Position numbers and translations under genes: made by a program
DNA from: Candolleomyces eurysporus
Lineage: Eukaryota; Basidiomycota; Agaricomycetes; Agaricales; Psathyrellaceae
Direction of reading: 5' to 3'
Length of the DNA stretch: 64,000 nucleotides
Assembly: GCA_027579435.1 (NCBI GenBank)
Contig: JANBPK010001068.1
Span: 1 to 64,000, forward strand
Notes under the pieces: model-generated
Told to the model about the DNA's origin: nothing
What the model saw: the letters and a program-made list of their open reading frames with translations, nothing else
Databases searched by the model: none
Shown here: positions 34,047 through 44,347 of the stretch, piece after piece
Position numbering within the stretch: the first letter of the stretch is position 1
How the letters are laid out: each line of letters opens with the position of its first letter

Positions 34047-34575
34047 TGACTTGGACAAGGCATATTGCTGGGAGCTGGCCGTCGAAGTTTTCTACTGGGC
34101 TTGGAGAATCAAGTGTTAACGTTCTAAGCTCACCTCGGGGCTAGCCATCGTCAGCCGCTGAGAGTACTCTCCTTGTGCTCTGTATCTGCTCAAGATACCA
34201 GCCTCGCAGCAAAGACTGGGGACAGTGATGCGAACTCGGAATTTACAAAATTAAGCGTTATGGTTGGAGGTCCTTACCCTCTCCCTCAAATCTAAGCAAC
34301 CCTTTCCTCTTCGGAGATCAACGCCAACCCATCATCCCCTGAGACGGAGTATATACAGAGAATACTCAAGGAACTGTAGATTCATCTATCGCGGCGGCTT
34401 CCTTCGCCGATTTACTAGCGCATCCCCTCGAACCTGGATTGCATTCCTACCCGTCTACTGGGCCATCTTGAAAGGATGTCCGAATTACGAGAGTGCCTCT
34501 CGTCCGAATTTGGAGACCAATTTCAAATTGTGGCTGCTGGCGTAGGAGGAGTGAGTATCGGAGACTGCGGTGAGT
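34047..34575 (+). pseudogene. Protoporphyrinogen oxidase pseudogene, copy 1
   Basis: ATGACTTGGACAAGGCATATTGCTG matches the HEM14 start, but the next 600 bp are missing and the sequence continues with parts of exon 3 (VMVGG.PYP.PQI, EYIQRILKEL, the LSRRLPSPIYW region shifted, and the final VAAGVGGVSIGDC). Stops and frameshifts throughout. Confidence 0.8.
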
Positions 34576-35443
34576 CAACGCAGTTCTTCAGAAGGGGGTA
34601 GCCTTGGTGCTTGCGCGAGATTAGATCCCATGTGATCGTTCGTGTGTCCATCGCCTGTACTTACAGCACATTGTCTTCTGTAAATTGACACGGAGTCGTT
34701 TTTTTGTCTAGACCCCTGGTTTATCCACCATTCGTACCCCATTAATGCTCACCCTGCTCGTCAGGCGGTCTTCTTCGTTTGTTCTCCTGTCTTTCGCTAT
34801 TCACCTGTCTGCCAACTATTCATCAAATTGTACTGTATTTTAATCCTTTTCATTCTTCTGCGAAGCATGCGGAGGCGAGAGTTGCCTAGAGTGACTATCT
34901 TCATTCGACAACTCGACATCCTTCTTCCGAGCTTATGTTCCTAACATTTAGTTTCGAAAATCATGGAAGCTCCGGGTGAGCTTCTTTGACACTCTATCAG
35001 TCGCATCAGTCTCACTATTTTTCCAGGGAAGACGTACCGCTCCGTGGAGTCGCGCAGTAAGTACTCTCGATCCAAAACGTTTTCGCAAGTTTCCTAGCTG
35101 TGACTCAATGCTGACGATTCAAACGTTCTCATGATTTCTGCAGCTTATATACAACGGAAGGAAGCCATCGAACGACGAGGTTTTGAGCATACGCTTCCGA
35201 GTCCGTGTTCTCTCATGCCAAGTTGTGCTCGAAGCTCTGCCAATCCTGCATTGACAGATTTCTTTCTGAATCCATGCGCACCAGACTCCTTTGCATTGGC
35301 GATCTTGATCTAGGGGCACCTCGCCCTTTGCAGAAGATGGGCCAATGGACCAATGTCCGACAAGAGAGCGCTATAAAAACCCTGCGTGAAATGCAATTAC
35401 ATCCCAGAGGCAACTCAAACGACTCTAGACTCACTTTCACAAC
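34576..35443 (+). promoter_or_regulatory. Upstream region of secreted protein 1, with TATA box
   Basis: Repeated with variations at 37609-38574 and 41722-42567. A TATAAAA at 35372-35378 lies 72 bp before the ATG, and a CCAATGTCC motif at 35350 about 20 bp further up. The rest holds no gene. Confidence 0.65.
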
Positions 35444-36074
35444 ATGCAATTTTCCACTACTCTCTTCTCCGTGCTCACTGCATTCGCTTTTATATCCAAC
35501 TCTGCATACGCGGCGGACATCTGCACCTATGGCACTCGCAGTTGCTTTCAAGGTGGCACCTACGGCTGCTGCGCCAACATCCCAGCTGGCGAATGCTGCT
35601 CGTGGTCCAGCTCTTCTTTAGGCTGGTCCGTCAGGTTCTCCAACATGCCGGGGGGCTGGTTCGGTACCACCTATGGGACCCAGTTTTGCACGACGCAAAC
35701 TAGCGGAATAGGCTCCAGCGCGAGCAGTGGATGTAAGTTGGACTCACATTCTCTCCCCACCTCACGCACAATTATTCGTTGAATCTCCCTGCTGACTGGG
35801 ATTTCTCCGGAATTTGATAGGCTCAAGCGTGTACACTGGATCCACCTATAGCAATTGGTATTCCGCCCGCTGGAGCTTGAATGGACTGAAGACCAGTCCT
35901 GAGGCCGCCACCTCCAGCTCGGAGTGCCGACGGCCAAACGTCTTGGGCTATACCTGGTCGAACCGCCAGTACCAAATCGAGGTTCCTGAGGGTCAGTACG
36001 ACCATATCACCAAGTTGCTCGATGACGGGGATTTCGACGCTTTGAATCGCATCGCGACCGAGGTGAAAGCGTAG
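35444..36074 (+). CDS. Small secreted cysteine-rich protein, copy 1
   Basis: Two exons (35444-35732, 35821-36074) give 180 residues. A signal peptide is clear: MQFSTTLFSVLTAFAFI..AYA, cleavage expected before ADICTYG. The mature part has two Cys-rich motifs (CTYGTRSC and YGCCANIPAGECC), a Gly/Ser/Trp-rich middle, Cys in QFC and, after the intron, SEC. It ends with a conserved helical stretch ITKLLDDGDFDALNRIATEV. No known family recognised. It resembles fungal small secreted proteins; a role outside the cell is inferred. The strong TATA box suggests regulated, possibly high expression. Confidence 0.85.
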
Positions 36075-36206
36075 CAGCTTTTTTTTGCAATAGCTAATAA
36101 GTCATAGTCATAGTCAGAGTTTATTTGATGTAGTTCGCTTCGTTCTCCAGTCTCCGAGTTCTGCAGTGTGTATAGTAAACAGCTTCGATGAGAATAAACC
36201 TGTGAC

Positions 36207-36440
36207 ATACCCTTAGGGAGTGCGATGCTTGAGGTACCTGTCCTCTTTTCTTTCCTATTACCTCACAGACTCGAGTACGACTGTGTTTCTTCGCCCTGCT
36301 GTCTGTATATCCTTTCTGGTCGCCCCAACACTATTATATATTGCAACAAATATGCTAGTGTTAGTCGCACAATGCTTTTAACTGCGTTGTGTCACTTGAC
36401 TCAGCCGCCAGAGGATGAGTTGGTGTCTAGAACGTTGACC
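36207..36440 (+). pseudogene. Kinase tail fragment, unit 2
   Basis: It matches 33450-33720 of the Cdc24-kinase gene: CTTAGGGAGTGCGATGCTTGAGGTA (end of exon 11), a short intron, ATCCTTTCTGGTCG.CC, then TCAGCCGCCAGAGGATGA. It marks the left edge of tandem unit 2 and is not functional. Confidence 0.85.
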
Positions 36441-36728
36441 GAGTTGCGAATACAATAAAGGACTCGCCTTTATGACATGGATGTTTGTATCATCTACATG
36501 TTAATTCATCCAAGCAATCTGTGGCCTCGTTTCCGTTGACGTGGGCGCTTAGATTGGGAGCGTGTGAACGCCGGTCGTCGCCGGTTCGAGGCCATCTAAC
36601 GCTTTACTCCATCGCCACAACGATGCCCAGAACAATTTCTGCTGTCCTACCCGTATCCTCCGCAACCCTCTTGACAGCTCTCCTCTTTGTGATGACGAAG
36701 CATTGAAGGACCGACAAACTCAACAATC

Positions 36729-37608
36729 ATGACAAGGCATATTGCTGTCCTCGGAGGCGGTCTGAGTGGGCTGTCGTCCACTTTCCACCTGGCTCGTCGC
36801 TGCCCGGGATCAAGAATAACGCTCATAGAGCAAGACAAGGAGCTCGGTGGATGGGTCAGAAGCAGAAATTTTGAGTTGAAGGGACAAAACGCGACAGTCT
36901 TGCTCGAAGCTGGCCCTCGAACGTTGCCGCCGAACGCACAGTCCGTGTTGGAATTGGTGAGTACGGTGCTCTGCTTCTGCTTGGAGCCGTGTGAACGTCG
37001 GTCGTTGCCGACTCAACGGGCCATTTACCGGGATCATGATTCCATGGCCACAATCGGCAAATTGTATCCTTCACAGCCCTCTCGACGATTCCTTCCAGGC
37101 ATGCTGCCGGAAGCCGGTCTTCAAAGTTTTTTACAAGGCTTTGAGAATCAGGCGTTAACGTTCTAACCTCAAGAATACCCATCGTCAACTGCCGAGGGTT
37201 CTGATCTGTGTTCTGTATTCAACATATAAACTTCGCGGTGAAGACTGGGAACGGCGATGCGAACTCGGGATTTATGAAATTAAGGGTTATGCTTGGAGGT
37301 CCTTACCCTCTCCCCCAAATACGGGCACCTCTTTGCTCTTCGGATATCAACGCCAACCCACCATCCCCTGAAGCGGAGTCTGTTCAGAGAATCTTCAAGG
37401 AGCTGTAGGTTCGTCTATCGCAACTTCCTTCGCCGATTTACTGGCGCATCCCCTCGAATGTGGATTCCATTCCTACCCTTCGACCGGGCCATATTTTAAG
37501 GATGTCCGAATTGCGAGAGTGCCTCTCGTCCAACTTTGGGGATCAATTTCAAATTGTGGCTGGTGGTGTCGGAGGAGTGAGTATCTATCGGAGACTGCGT
37601 TGAGTCAA
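36729..37608 (+). pseudogene. Protoporphyrinogen oxidase pseudogene, copy 2
   Basis: Exon 1 is intact (MTRHIAVLGGGLSGLSSTFH to SVLEL plus donor). Exon 2 is almost wholly deleted, replaced by a repeat of the leader (tgtgaacgtcggtcgttgccg). Only parts of exon 3 remain (37200-37608), with stops. A short FAD-binding peptide could be translated but not an enzyme. Confidence 0.85.
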
Positions 37609-38574
37609 CGCAGTTTATCAGAAACGGTGGAGCTGCCACCTGGCGCTTGCGCGAGATTAGATCCCCTGCGATCTTGGTGTGTCTATCGCCTGTTCTTACA
37701 GCATATTGACTTCTGTAAACTGACACGGAATCATTTTTTGTTTAGAACCCTAGTTTATCCGCCGTCTGTGACCCCAGTACTTGCTCGTCCTGCTTGTCAG
37801 GTGGTCTTCTTCGTTCGTTCTCCTGTCTTTCGCCGTTCACCCGTCTGCCAACTCTTCATCAAATTGAACTACATTTTAATCCCTTTCATTCTTTTGCGAA
37901 GGACACGGAGACGAGGGTCGCATGGAGTGGTTATCTTTGTTCGACAATCCGACATCCTTCTTCTGATCTCACGTTCCTAACATTTAGTTTTGAAAATCAC
38001 GGAAGTTCCGGGTGAGCTTCTTTGACACACTATCAGTCACGTCAGTATCACTATTTCTCCACGGAAGACGTAGCGCTCCGTGGAGTCGTGCATTAATCAC
38101 TCTCTATTCAACTGAATGCTTTCGCAAGTTTCCTCAACATCACACGCTGTAGCTCGGTGCTGACGGAAGTTCAAACGTCCTCATTGCTGCAGCTCATATA
38201 TTATTTTATGTCCTTGCTTTTTCTGCTGCAGACGATGGTAGACGGTATTACCATGTTGGCTGCTATGCGAAGAGCGGAAGGAAGCCTTTGAGCGAAGATG
38301 TTTTGAGCATACGCTTCCGAGTTCGTGTTCTCTCATGCCAAGTTATGCTCGAAGCTCTGTCAATCCTCCATTGACAGATTTCTCTCTGAATCCATGCGCA
38401 CCAAACTTCTTTGCATTGGCGATCTCGATCTAGGGGCACCTCGCCTTTTGCAGAAGATTCTTCAATGGGCCAATGTCCAACCAGAGAGCCTATAAAAGCC
38501 CTGCAATATAATGTACTTACATCTCAGAGGCAACCCAAACGTCTCTAATCAAACCACAGGATCACTTCTACAAC
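37609..38574 (+). promoter_or_regulatory. Upstream region of secreted protein 2, with TATA box
   Basis: Paralogous to 34576-35443. TATAAAA at 38491-38497, 84 bp before the ATG, with CCAATGTCC just upstream. No gene otherwise. Confidence 0.6.
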
Positions 38575-39202
38575 ATGAACTTAGTCACTACCCTCTTCTC
38601 TGTGTTCGCCGCACTCGCTTTCACATCCAACCCTGCCTACGCAGCGGATATCTGCACCTATGGCACTCGCGGCTGCTTTGGCACCTACGGCTGCTGTACC
38701 AACATCCCAGCTGGCACCTGCTGCTGGTGGACCAGCTCTTCTTTAGGCTGGTCTGTCAGGTTCTCCAGCATGTCGGGGGGGCTGGTTCGGTACCACCTAT
38801 GGAACCCAGAGTTGCACGACCCAAACTGGCGGAATTGGCTCCAGCGGGGGCAGTGGATGTAAGTTAGCTTCAGGCTCTCTGGCCACCTCACGGACAATTA
38901 TTCTTTGGATTTACTTACTGACTGGGATATCTCTCTTTAATTTGATAGGCATAAGCGTATACAATGGATCCACCTATAGCAACTGGTACTCCGCCCGCTG
39001 GAACTTGAACGGACTGAAGACCAGTCCTGAGACCGCCGCCGACAGCTCGGAGTGCCGACAGCCAAACGTGTTGGGCTTTACCTGGTCGAACCGCCAATAC
39101 CAGATCGAGGTTCCTGAGGGTCAGTATGAACATATCGCCAAGCTGCTTGACGACGGGGATTTCGACACTTTGAATCGCACCGCAACTGAAGTAAAAGCCT
39201 AG
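38575..39202 (+). pseudogene. Small secreted cysteine-rich protein, copy 2, with 1-bp frameshift
   Basis: Exons 38575-38858 and 38949-39202. The signal peptide and the CTYGTRGC and YGCCTNIPAGTCC motifs are intact, but the run of G at about 38774-38780 has one base more than copy 1. This shifts the frame after SSMSGG. Without that base the exons join correctly and end in AKLLDDGDFDTLNRTATEVKA. Either a very young pseudogene or a homopolymer sequencing error. Confidence 0.75.
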
Positions 39203-39329
39203 AAGCAATTTTTTGCAATAGCTAGTAAGTCATAGTCATAGTCAGAGTTTATTTGATGTAGTTCGCTTCGTTCTCCAGTCTCCGAGTTCCGCAGTGTGTA
39301 TAGTAAACAGCTTCGATGACAATAAACCT

Positions 39330-39680
39330 GTGACATACCCTTAGGGAGTGCGATGCTTGAGGTACCTGTCGTCTTCCTTTCCTATTACCTCAGAGACTCC
39401 CTTCGTCTCCAGATCTCCGAGTTCTGCAATGTGTAGTATAATAAACAGCTTCGACGAGAACAAAGCTCTGTATCTTTTAGGGAGCGTGATGCTCAAGGTA
39501 CCTGTCGTCTTCTCTTTCCTGCTACCTCGCAGACTCTGGTGCGACTGTGTGTGATTTCGCCCTTTTCTTTGCAGATCCTTTCTGGTCGCCCCCCTTACCA
39601 CGAAATTGCAAAAAAAAGTAAGCTTGTGGCAATTAAGCTACATAAAGTCAATAACCCGTGAAGACCTGCACAATCCTTTG
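39330..39680 (+). pseudogene. Kinase tail fragment, unit 3
   Basis: Two partial repeats of the exon 11 end (TTAGGGAGTGCGATGCTTGAGGTACC at about 39340 and again at 39476), then ATCCTTTCTGGTCGCCCCCCTTACCACGAAATTGCA and GACCTGCAC from exon 12. It marks the left edge of tandem unit 3. Confidence 0.82.
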
Positions 39681-40062
39681 GGAACGACTCTGGACGATAG
39701 GAATTCACACGTAGGTGATAGAAACGTTCATCTCATTAATGCGAGTCTCTCATCGTATTCACTATTAGGTCAACATGGTAGACAGCAAGGCTATTCTCCG
39801 GCGGCTGCGTCTAACATAACAGAATTAGCTCATTTGAGCAATCTGTGGCCTCTTTCCCTCGACTTGGGCGCTTAGATCGAGAATTGGGGCGTGTGAACGC
39901 CGGTCGTCGCCGGTTCGAGGCCATCTAACGCTTTACTCCATTGCCACAACGATGCCCAGAACAATTTCTGCTGTCCTACCCGTATCCTCCGCAGCCCTCT
40001 TGACAGCCCTCCTCTTTGTGATGAAGAAGCATTGAAGGAGCGACAAACTCACCTTTACAAAC

Positions 40063-41721
40063 ATGACAAGGCATATTGCTGTCCTCGGGGGCGGTCTGAG
40101 TGGGCTGTCGTCCGCTTTCCACCTGGCTCGTCACTGCCCAGGGTCAAGAATAACGCTTATCGAGCGCAACAAGGAGCTCGGTGGATGGGTCAGAAGTAGA
40201 AGGGTCGAGTTGAAGGAACAAAACGCGACAGTCTTGCTGGAAGCTGGCCCTCGAACATTGCGACCGAACGCACGGTCCGTATTGGAATTGGTGAGTACGG
40301 TGCTCCACTCCTGCTCAATTTGCATGCGAGCTCTTGTTGTGGTTAGATCCATTTACTAGGCTTGGAGAATCAAATCATAACGGTCCCTAAATCATCCCCT
40401 GCAGCAAAGTCACGGTTCCTCTACATCCCACCCTCGTATGGCGAACGAGTGTCCGGCCTGCAACGAATCCCGGATTCGCTTTGGTCGTTGATGAACTCCC
40501 CGCTGACTCGTATTCTCGCGCCCGCGATTCTGCAGGAAGCTTTGAAACTCGGCAACCGACCACAGGGATCGACAGACGAAAGTGTCGACGCATTCCTTAG
40601 ACGTCGGTTTGGTGCCGACTTCGCCCAAATATTTGGCAGCGCTTTAATCCATGGGATTTATGCGGCTGACTCAAGGCAGATCAGTGTTCGGAGTGCATTT
40701 GCTGCAATGTGGGATGCAGAAGAGCGTGGTTGGGGGAGTTTGATTAGAGGCTCGCTATTTCCCTCCAAGAAGCAAACACAGGATGCATACGAAACGGGGA
40801 CTGTCCCCCATCTCATGAGCAGGGCCTCCGTGTTCTCTTTCAGAGATGGGCTACAGACACTGACGAACTCCCTGGAGGAGTATCTCAGACGCCAGAGTCA
40901 CGTCGAAATACTGCGTGGCTCAACCGTGTCATCCGTTGCTGGGAATGGTAGTCATCTTAAAGTGAGTATTAGTCCCTCTCCAGGTGCCTATACTAACAAG
41001 GATATCGCAGATCACCTTGTCGAGTGGCGATTCTGTCACTCCTTCACATCTCATTTCCGCTTTGCCAACACCCCACCTTTATAAACTGCTCGCACCTTCT
41101 TTTCGCTCCTTAAAGCCATTCGAATATTTGATCAGAAATCCAACCTCCTCCGTACATGTGGTAAACATCGTCTTCCCAGGACACCCATCTACTATTCATC
41201 CTGCAGGCTTCGGATATCTAGTTCCTCGGCCGCCTCAAGGGTACCCATCATCACCCGCCGAAGGTCTTGGGATCCTTGGAACAGTGTTCGACTCGTGCTC
41301 TGTCTCGGCTCAAGATACCAGCATCGCGGAAAAGCCTGGGAACGGCGATGCAGAATTTACCAAATTGACTGTTATGGTCGGTGGTCCCTACCCAGTCCCC
41401 CAAATACAGGCGCCTCTTTCCTCTTCGGATGTCAACCCGTCATCTCTTGAAGCAGAATACGTCCAGAGAATCCTCAAGAAGTTATCAATTCATCTGTCGC
41501 GGCGACTTCCTTCGCCGATTTACTGGCGCATCCATTCGAACGTGGATTGCATTCCTACCCCTCTACCGGGCCATCTTGAAAGGATGACCGAGTTGGGAGA
41601 ATGCCTCTCGTCCGAATTTGGCGATCAATTTCAAATTGTGGGTGCTGGTGTCGGAGGAGTGAGTGTCGGAGATTGCGTTGAGGGAGGTAGAGCTGCCGCC
41701 TTGGCCCTTGCGGAGTGTTAG
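40063..41721 (+). CDS. HEM14: Protoporphyrinogen oxidase
   Basis: Penultimate enzyme of heme synthesis, oxidising protoporphyrinogen IX to protoporphyrin IX with FAD and O2 in mitochondria. Three exons (40063-40290, 40347-40961, 41011-41721) give 517 residues, normal for the family. The N-terminal FAD-binding motif is VLGGGLSGLSSAFHLA with LGGWVRS and GPRTLRPN. The middle has FLRRRFG and GIYAADSRQISVRSAF. The C-terminus ends IVGAGVGGVSVGDCVEGGRAAA, the conserved second FAD contact. This is the third of three tandem copies and the only complete one, so it should be the working gene. Confidence 0.93.
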
Positions 41722-42567
41722 CTCCGTCTGTGATATTGGTGTGTCCATATCGTACTCCAGATTGTCTTCTGTAGAGTGATACGGATTTAATTTTTTATTT
41801 AGGTCCTGGTTTATCCGCTTTTCATGACCCTAGTACGCACTTCTTCTGCCGCATTTGACCCTTTCTGTCAGTGCTTCTGTCCTTCGCCATTCACTGTCTA
41901 TCAAATATGACTGCATTTCAATTCCTTTCTTTCTGCTGCTGCGGGCACACGGAGTCAAAAATCGTGGTGTGGTCTATTTCTGTTCAATTCAATGGTTCCT
42001 CTAACCTTATGTTCCTAAAATCTAATTTAACCTTCAGGTGAGCTTTTTTGACTCTGGTATCAGCTCCAACAGTCTCATTGGTTTTACTTGAATGAAGCCG
42101 GACCGTTCCGTGCAGCCGCGTAGTCCGTACTCCCGACCCGACTGAATACGTTTTGAATACTAAATGCTATGGGACAATTCAAATGTTCTTTGCTGCAGCT
42201 CATGGTCTATATTCTCGCTTCTTCCGCAGACGATAGTTAATGGTAACACCAATGCTGCGTAAAGGACGGAAGGAAGCCATCGAACGAAGAAGTTTGACCA
42301 TACACCTCCATCCTCTCTCATGCCAAGTTCTCCTCAGAGCCCTGCCAACGCTGCTGACGGTTCTTTTTCTGGATCCCGCCGCACCAGACTTCTTGGAGCT
42401 GTCCTTGTGGTGATCCAAGGACGCTTGGTCTTTGATAGTCGATCCTGCAACGGACCAAAGTCCACTAAGTCTAACGAGAGCACTATAAAAACCCTGCATG
42501 AAAATGCACTTATATCTCAGAGGCAACTCGAACGGCTCTAACCAAACCGCATACTCACTCCTGCATC
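41722..42567 (+). promoter_or_regulatory. Upstream region of secreted protein 3, with TATA box
   Basis: Paralogous to 34576-35443 and 37609-38574. TATAAAA at 42484-42490, 84 bp before the ATG. No gene otherwise. Confidence 0.6.
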
Positions 42568-43180
42568 ATGCACTTTACTACGGTTCTCTTCTCAGTGCTT
42601 ACCGCACTCACCTTCACACTCAACTTTGGCTACGCGGCCAACCTCTGTACTTATGCCTCTCGCGGTTGCAGCAGCAGTACCTACGGTTGCTGCAACAACC
42701 TCCCAGCCGGCAACTGCTGCTGGTGGTCCAGCGCTTCCTTAGGTTGGTCCGTCAGGTTGTCCAACATGTCGGGGAGCTGGTACGCCGCCTGCTATGGAAG
42801 CCAGTCCTGCACGCACCAAATGGCTGTAATCAGCGTCGGCGGGAGCACCGTATGTAAGTCCGACCGACCTCCTTCTAAATCCCTGACGAAGAATTTGTAC
42901 CGACTCGGATTTTCTATTGTGATAAATAGGCGGAAGCGTTCCCAGCGCCAACACTTCCACCTGGCAGTCCGCCGGCTGGTACTGGAACTCAAGAACCGGT
43001 CGGGCTGAGGTCGCGGCCTCCAGCACGGAGTGCCGACAGCCAGATGTCCTGGGTTACACCCACTCGAACCGCCAGTATGAGGTCAAGGTCGCCGAGGGCC
43101 AGTTCGATAAAATCACCAAGCTGCTCGATGATGGGGATTACGCTACTTTGGGCCACATCGCGACCGAGGTGAAAGCGTAG
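42568..43180 (+). CDS. Small secreted cysteine-rich protein, copy 3
   Basis: Exons 42568-42853 and 42930-43180 give 178 residues. Signal peptide MHFTTVLFSVLTALTFTL..GYA; mature part with CTYASRGC and YGCCNNLPAGNCCWW, a middle CYGSQSC, and after the intron STECRQPDVLGY. The end KITKLLDDGDYATLGHIATEV matches copy 1. It is the most diverged of the three (the second exon start has TWQSAGWYWN where copy 1 has NWYSARWSLN) while keeping all Cys motifs, which suggests selection on a folded secreted product. Confidence 0.85.
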
Positions 43181-43388
43181 AAGCTTCTTTTAAAATAGTG
43201 AACAAGTCTGGTTGATGTAGTCGCTTCGTATCCAAGTCTCCAGTTCTGCAATGTGTAGTGGTAAATCAGAGATGTATAGCAGTCAATCAAAATGTACAGT
43301 AGTAAATCAATGTGTACAGTAGTGTATAGTAGTCAATGATTTCGACGAAAACGAAGACGTTTGTGCACCAAAACGAGAGGGAAAGAAG

Positions 43389-43473
43389 AGGTGCTACCAG
43401 GGTTCGAACCTGGGTTTCGGGAATTTAGGCGAGTAGTCAAAATCCCGAGTGATAACCACTACACTATAGCACC
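43389..43473 (-). tRNA. tRNA-Gln(UUG) with 13-nt intron
   Basis: Same mature sequence as 27184-27263: GGTGCTA acceptor, anticodon stem CGGGA/TCCCG with TTTTGA, T arm CCAGGTTCGAACCCTGG. The intron after position 37 differs (CTACTCGCCTAAA, 13 nt). T4 follows on the minus strand. Confidence 0.93.
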
Positions 43474-43611
43474 ACTAAATCCCTATGCCAAGCCGGTTTC
43501 AACGCGCCGCCAAGGAACGATATGACGCCGGGTGGACGGTTCCAAGGGAACGATACCCGTCGAGCAATGCCTTGAGCCAACAGCATTGGGGAGGGAGAAC
43601 ATCAAGTACGT

Positions 43612-44169
43612 TCAAACAGGCGGTTTGACAATACCGGTGCTGAGTTTGTAGTAGACAATCGACGCATCCTCGGACGTAATGGCCAGGAATATCTGGTCAA
43701 TCTCTAGACGCGAGAACGCGTTTTGAAGCCTACAACGTCATGATTCAATTTGTCTTCAAATCTTTGAATGAGTTAAGGAAAGCTACGCACTGCTCAAACG
43801 TGAAGTTCTCTGAAAGCGAGCACGGAAAGACATAGGAAAAGTCCTCTGCAAATCCTCCCCCATCTTCTAAACCGATCTTCCGGCGACCACGAATAGCTGC
43901 ACGTCGGTATTCCTCGCCTAGATCAACGACTGTTGTATCCTTCCATTCTTGAGCTGCGGCACCTGGCTTAATACACTGTCGATTATCGACCAAGAGAGCC
44001 TGACGAACCGTATGTGATGTCGTTGTAGGTCTGGAAGAGACTAGCGGCCGATGTTGGATATTTCTTGAGATAGGGACTCAAGATTGGGTACTGGTTAAGC
44101 CTCCGTTGAGTCCACCCAAATTTCCTCCTGTTCGATCCTGAAAAGACATACTGAAGGATGAGACTGCAT
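43612..44169 (-). CDS. SEN15: tRNA-splicing endonuclease subunit SEN15-like
   Basis: Structural subunit of the heterotetrameric tRNA intron endonuclease. Four exons (44152-44169, 44009-44090, 43791-43953, 43612-43729) give 126 residues. Recognisable are YPILSPYLKKYP, ASLFQTYNDI, EWKDTTVVDL, the VFPCSLSENFTFEQLQ turn and the C-terminal ITSEDASIVYYKLSTGIV, the standard end of the SEN15 domain. The 18-nt first exon is the least certain part. It lies 138 bp upstream of the intron-bearing tRNA-Gln on the same strand. Confidence 0.8.
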
Positions 44170-44347
44170 GGCGGTGAAAGATGAAGACAAGCAAGTTGTC
44201 GAAACTCTGGAACCAGAGGATGGCAGCGTGGAAAACTGTTACCTTGTACGTGTCCGCCGATCTTATCTTATCGCTCAACCCCTGGTGGAAAATCTTGGCT
44301 GCCACATATTCATTCGGTGTGCTCATTCAAATACATAACGGAAAGGG

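Larger units (their letters stand above)
33430..43300. repeat. Three-fold tandem repeat: kinase tail - HEM14 - secreted protein
   Basis: Units of about 3-4 kb at 33430-36200, 36200-39330 and 39330-43300 have the same order and orientation. Only the first unit has the whole kinase upstream and only the last has a whole HEM14, as expected from unequal crossing-over starting from a single kinase-HEM14-secreted protein locus. Confidence 0.88.

Noticed and set aside
36729..36960. Second working protoporphyrinogen oxidase
   Set aside because: Exon 1 is intact but most of exon 2 is deleted and exon 3 has stops.
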